A stretch of DNA of 7,756 bases from Candidatus Zixiibacteriota bacterium (lineage in GTDB: Bacteria > Zixibacteria > MSB-5A5 > GN15 > FEB-12): positions 1 through 7,756 of the forward strand of contig JAOZPL010000084.1 of assembly GCA_029932795.1 (NCBI GenBank). Reading direction: 5' to 3'. Under the pieces are notes generated by a model that saw only the letters and a program-made list of their open reading frames with translations, was not told the origin of the DNA and ran no database searches. The translations under genes and the position numbers were made by a program. The first letter of the stretch is position 1; the number at the start of each line of letters is the position of its first letter. This document shows, in pieces, positions 6,842-7,756 of the stretch.

Positions 6842-7147
6842 CTACGGCAGGTTGGCCAATTCTGCCTGTATCTCATTGTATAACATATAGTTAGACAACT
6901 CCGAGAAGTCGGTTGTCCGATCTGTCATTTTTTTAAGCAAAAGCGCAGTTTTTTGGCTGTAATCCAGCCTTAAGGCGTCTTTTCTCTTGACATCAGGAGC
7001 ATGTTGTGCTACTATTATATACGACAAGGTAGGTTTCGCCTCAACCTGAGGCAGTTCAAGCAAATACGCGTCAAGGCGATGCGGCATCCGATTGCGTCCG
7101 CGCATCGCGCGGGAGATGAGCCATAGAATTGGACGAACATGAGACAT
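6842..7147 (-). CDS. Small hypothetical ORF, 101 residues, doubtful
   Basis: An open frame of 101 residues, convergent with the DUF5686 gene and divergent from the next one. An AAAGG motif lies about 9 bases upstream of its ATG. The N-terminal third is basic (Arg/His-rich, RAMRGRNRMPHR) and the C-terminal end is acidic and looks helical (TTDFSELSNYMLYNEIQAEL). Composition is protein-like with no long low-complexity run, but I recognise no family. Against it, a well-formed plus-strand promoter lies within it. It could equally be chance reading through a leader region. Confidence 0.35.
   Translation of the reverse strand: MSHVRPILWLISRAMRGRNRMPHRLDAYLLELPQVEAKPTLSYIIVAQHAPDVKRKDALRLDYSQKTALLLKKMTDRTTDFSELSNYMLYNEIQAELANLP
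6987..7015 (+). promoter_or_regulatory. Putative sigma70-type promoter for the Ig-like surface protein
   Basis: TTGACA (6987-6992), a perfect -35 hexamer, is followed after exactly 17 bp by TACTAT (7010-7015), a 4-of-6 match to the -10 consensus; TATTAT lies three bases further on. Transcription would begin near 7022, leaving a leader of about 160 nt before the ATG at 7182. The call rests on motif spacing alone. Confidence 0.42.
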
Positions 7148-7181
7148 TAGGTAAACCTTTATAGAGTATCACGAGCACATC

Positions 7182-7756
7182 ATGCCATCAATTACATTTC
7201 TAAGGTCGATTTCTCAGAACAAAGCATCGAGTATCCGGCCATTGATTATCGGTCTGGCCGTATTTCTCGTTTCAAACTTCGCCGTGTCGGCTTCAGTCGG
7301 AGCAGCTACGGTGACTACTGATCGCGATGATTACCCACCGGGTGATTCTGTTGTAATCAACGGCTACGATTTCTGGTCTAATGAAACCGTTACAGTGCAG
7401 GTGAAGCACATAGACGGTACCGCGCCGTTGCCTGAACATGCCCCGTGGGATGTTCTGGCGGACGGGTTTGGCGACTTTGAAACGTTCTGGATTATTCCAG
7501 ATGATGACCTTGGCGAGACGCTGCTGGTCACAGCTGTCGGCCAGAGTTCAGGTCTAATCGCTACGACTACGTTCACGGACTGCAACACAGAGTTGACCCT
7601 TGGTACGATTCCAGACACCCTTTGTCCCGGTGATTCCATACAGGTTTGCGCCAACCTTGTTGAGAAGTGCAAGGGTGGGAGTACTGCGCCATTACCCAAC
7701 AGGATGCTTCTCTTCTTCCTGAGAGACGGAAACTGCGGGGTGAGTACTGGCCAGAA
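7182..7756 (+). CDS. Exported Ig-like domain surface protein, N-terminal 191 residues (continues past right edge)
   Basis: The frame stays open to the window end. The only usable start after the in-frame stop at 7152-7154 is the ATG at 7182; its ribosome site is weak (CGAG six bases upstream). Residues 1-42 form a long signal peptide: a 20-residue polar, basic n-region, a hydrophobic core (LIIGLAVFLV, 21-30), and likely cleavage at VSA (37) or GAA (42). Residues 43-131 match a widespread Ig-like repeat of large secreted or surface proteins: TVTTDRDDYPPGDSVVI, the Glu-Thr-Val strand, then GETLLVTAVGQSSGLIATTTF. A second, cysteine-containing module starts at about 134, with Cys at 134, 148, 156, 163 and 185. 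Such domains usually act as structural stalks or adhesive modules; the effector part, if any, is beyond the edge. The role is inferred from the domain type. Confidence 0.8.
   Translation, partial: MPSITFLRSISQNKASSIRPLIIGLAVFLVSNFAVSASVGAATVTTDRDDYPPGDSVVINGYDFWSNETVTVQVKHIDGTAPLPEHAPWDVLADGFGDFETFWIIPDDDLGETLLVTAVGQSSGLIATTTFTDCNTELTLGTIPDTLCPGDSIQVCANLVEKCKGGSTAPLPNRMLLFFLRDGNCGVSTGQ

Larger units (their letters stand above)
6732..7181. other. Spacer between the DUF5686 gene and the Ig-like surface-protein gene
   Basis: This 450-bp stretch has no confident gene. It contains one doubtful minus-strand ORF (6842-7147), a small hairpin followed at a distance by a T run (6894-6934), and a good plus-strand promoter (6987-7015). 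Immediately after the DUF5686 stop (6732-6840) I see no convincing intrinsic terminator or other element. Confidence 0.55.

Noticed and set aside
1..7756. Defence system, CRISPR array, insertion sequence or prophage
   Set aside because: No regularly spaced repeats, transposase, integrase, nuclease or toxin-antitoxin signatures on either strand.

Overview
The window looks like bacterial chromosome from the FCB side of the tree, possibly a candidate-phylum relative such as Zixibacteria. The main clues are a large envelope protein pairing a carboxypeptidase-regulatory-like domain with a DUF5686 barrel, a lipoprotein with an Asp run straight after the lipidated Cys, and a secreted protein with Ig-like surface domains. 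This placement is inference; there is no rRNA or other marker gene here. Base composition is moderate and genes are loosely packed, with long spacers.

Region 1 (1-2420, minus strand) is the N-terminal 806 codons of an adenosylcobalamin-dependent (class II) ribonucleotide reductase, nrdJ. It runs off the left edge, so its C-terminus is not seen. It starts with TTG behind a full-strength Shine-Dalgarno.

Region 2 (2421-3092, 672 bp) is a long divergent intergenic region. Its nrdJ side carries two tandem NrdR boxes exactly 31 bp apart, then a leader of roughly 160 nt with two small hairpins. This predicts that deoxynucleotide supply is under NrdR repression. Its other side carries repeated TTGACAG motifs, one DnaA-box-like 9-mer, a 7-bp inverted repeat and a possible 14-codon mini-ORF.

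Region 3 (3093-6731, plus strand) holds two envelope genes: a 355-residue lipoprotein with beta-propeller-like repeats, then an 803-residue DUF5686 outer-membrane protein whose start I move to an internal GTG with an AGGAGG ribosome site. They are separated by 159 bp from the lipoprotein stop to that GTG and may or may not share a transcript.

Region 4 (6732-7756) has a doubtful small minus-strand ORF, a good plus-strand sigma70-type promoter lying inside it, and the start of an exported Ig-like surface protein cut by the right edge. The genes do not form one pathway: nrdJ is core nucleotide metabolism, while the other three plus-strand genes belong to the cell envelope. I found no defence system, mobile element, CRISPR array, tRNA or rRNA. 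The most informative new observation is the NrdR operator arrangement in front of nrdJ.
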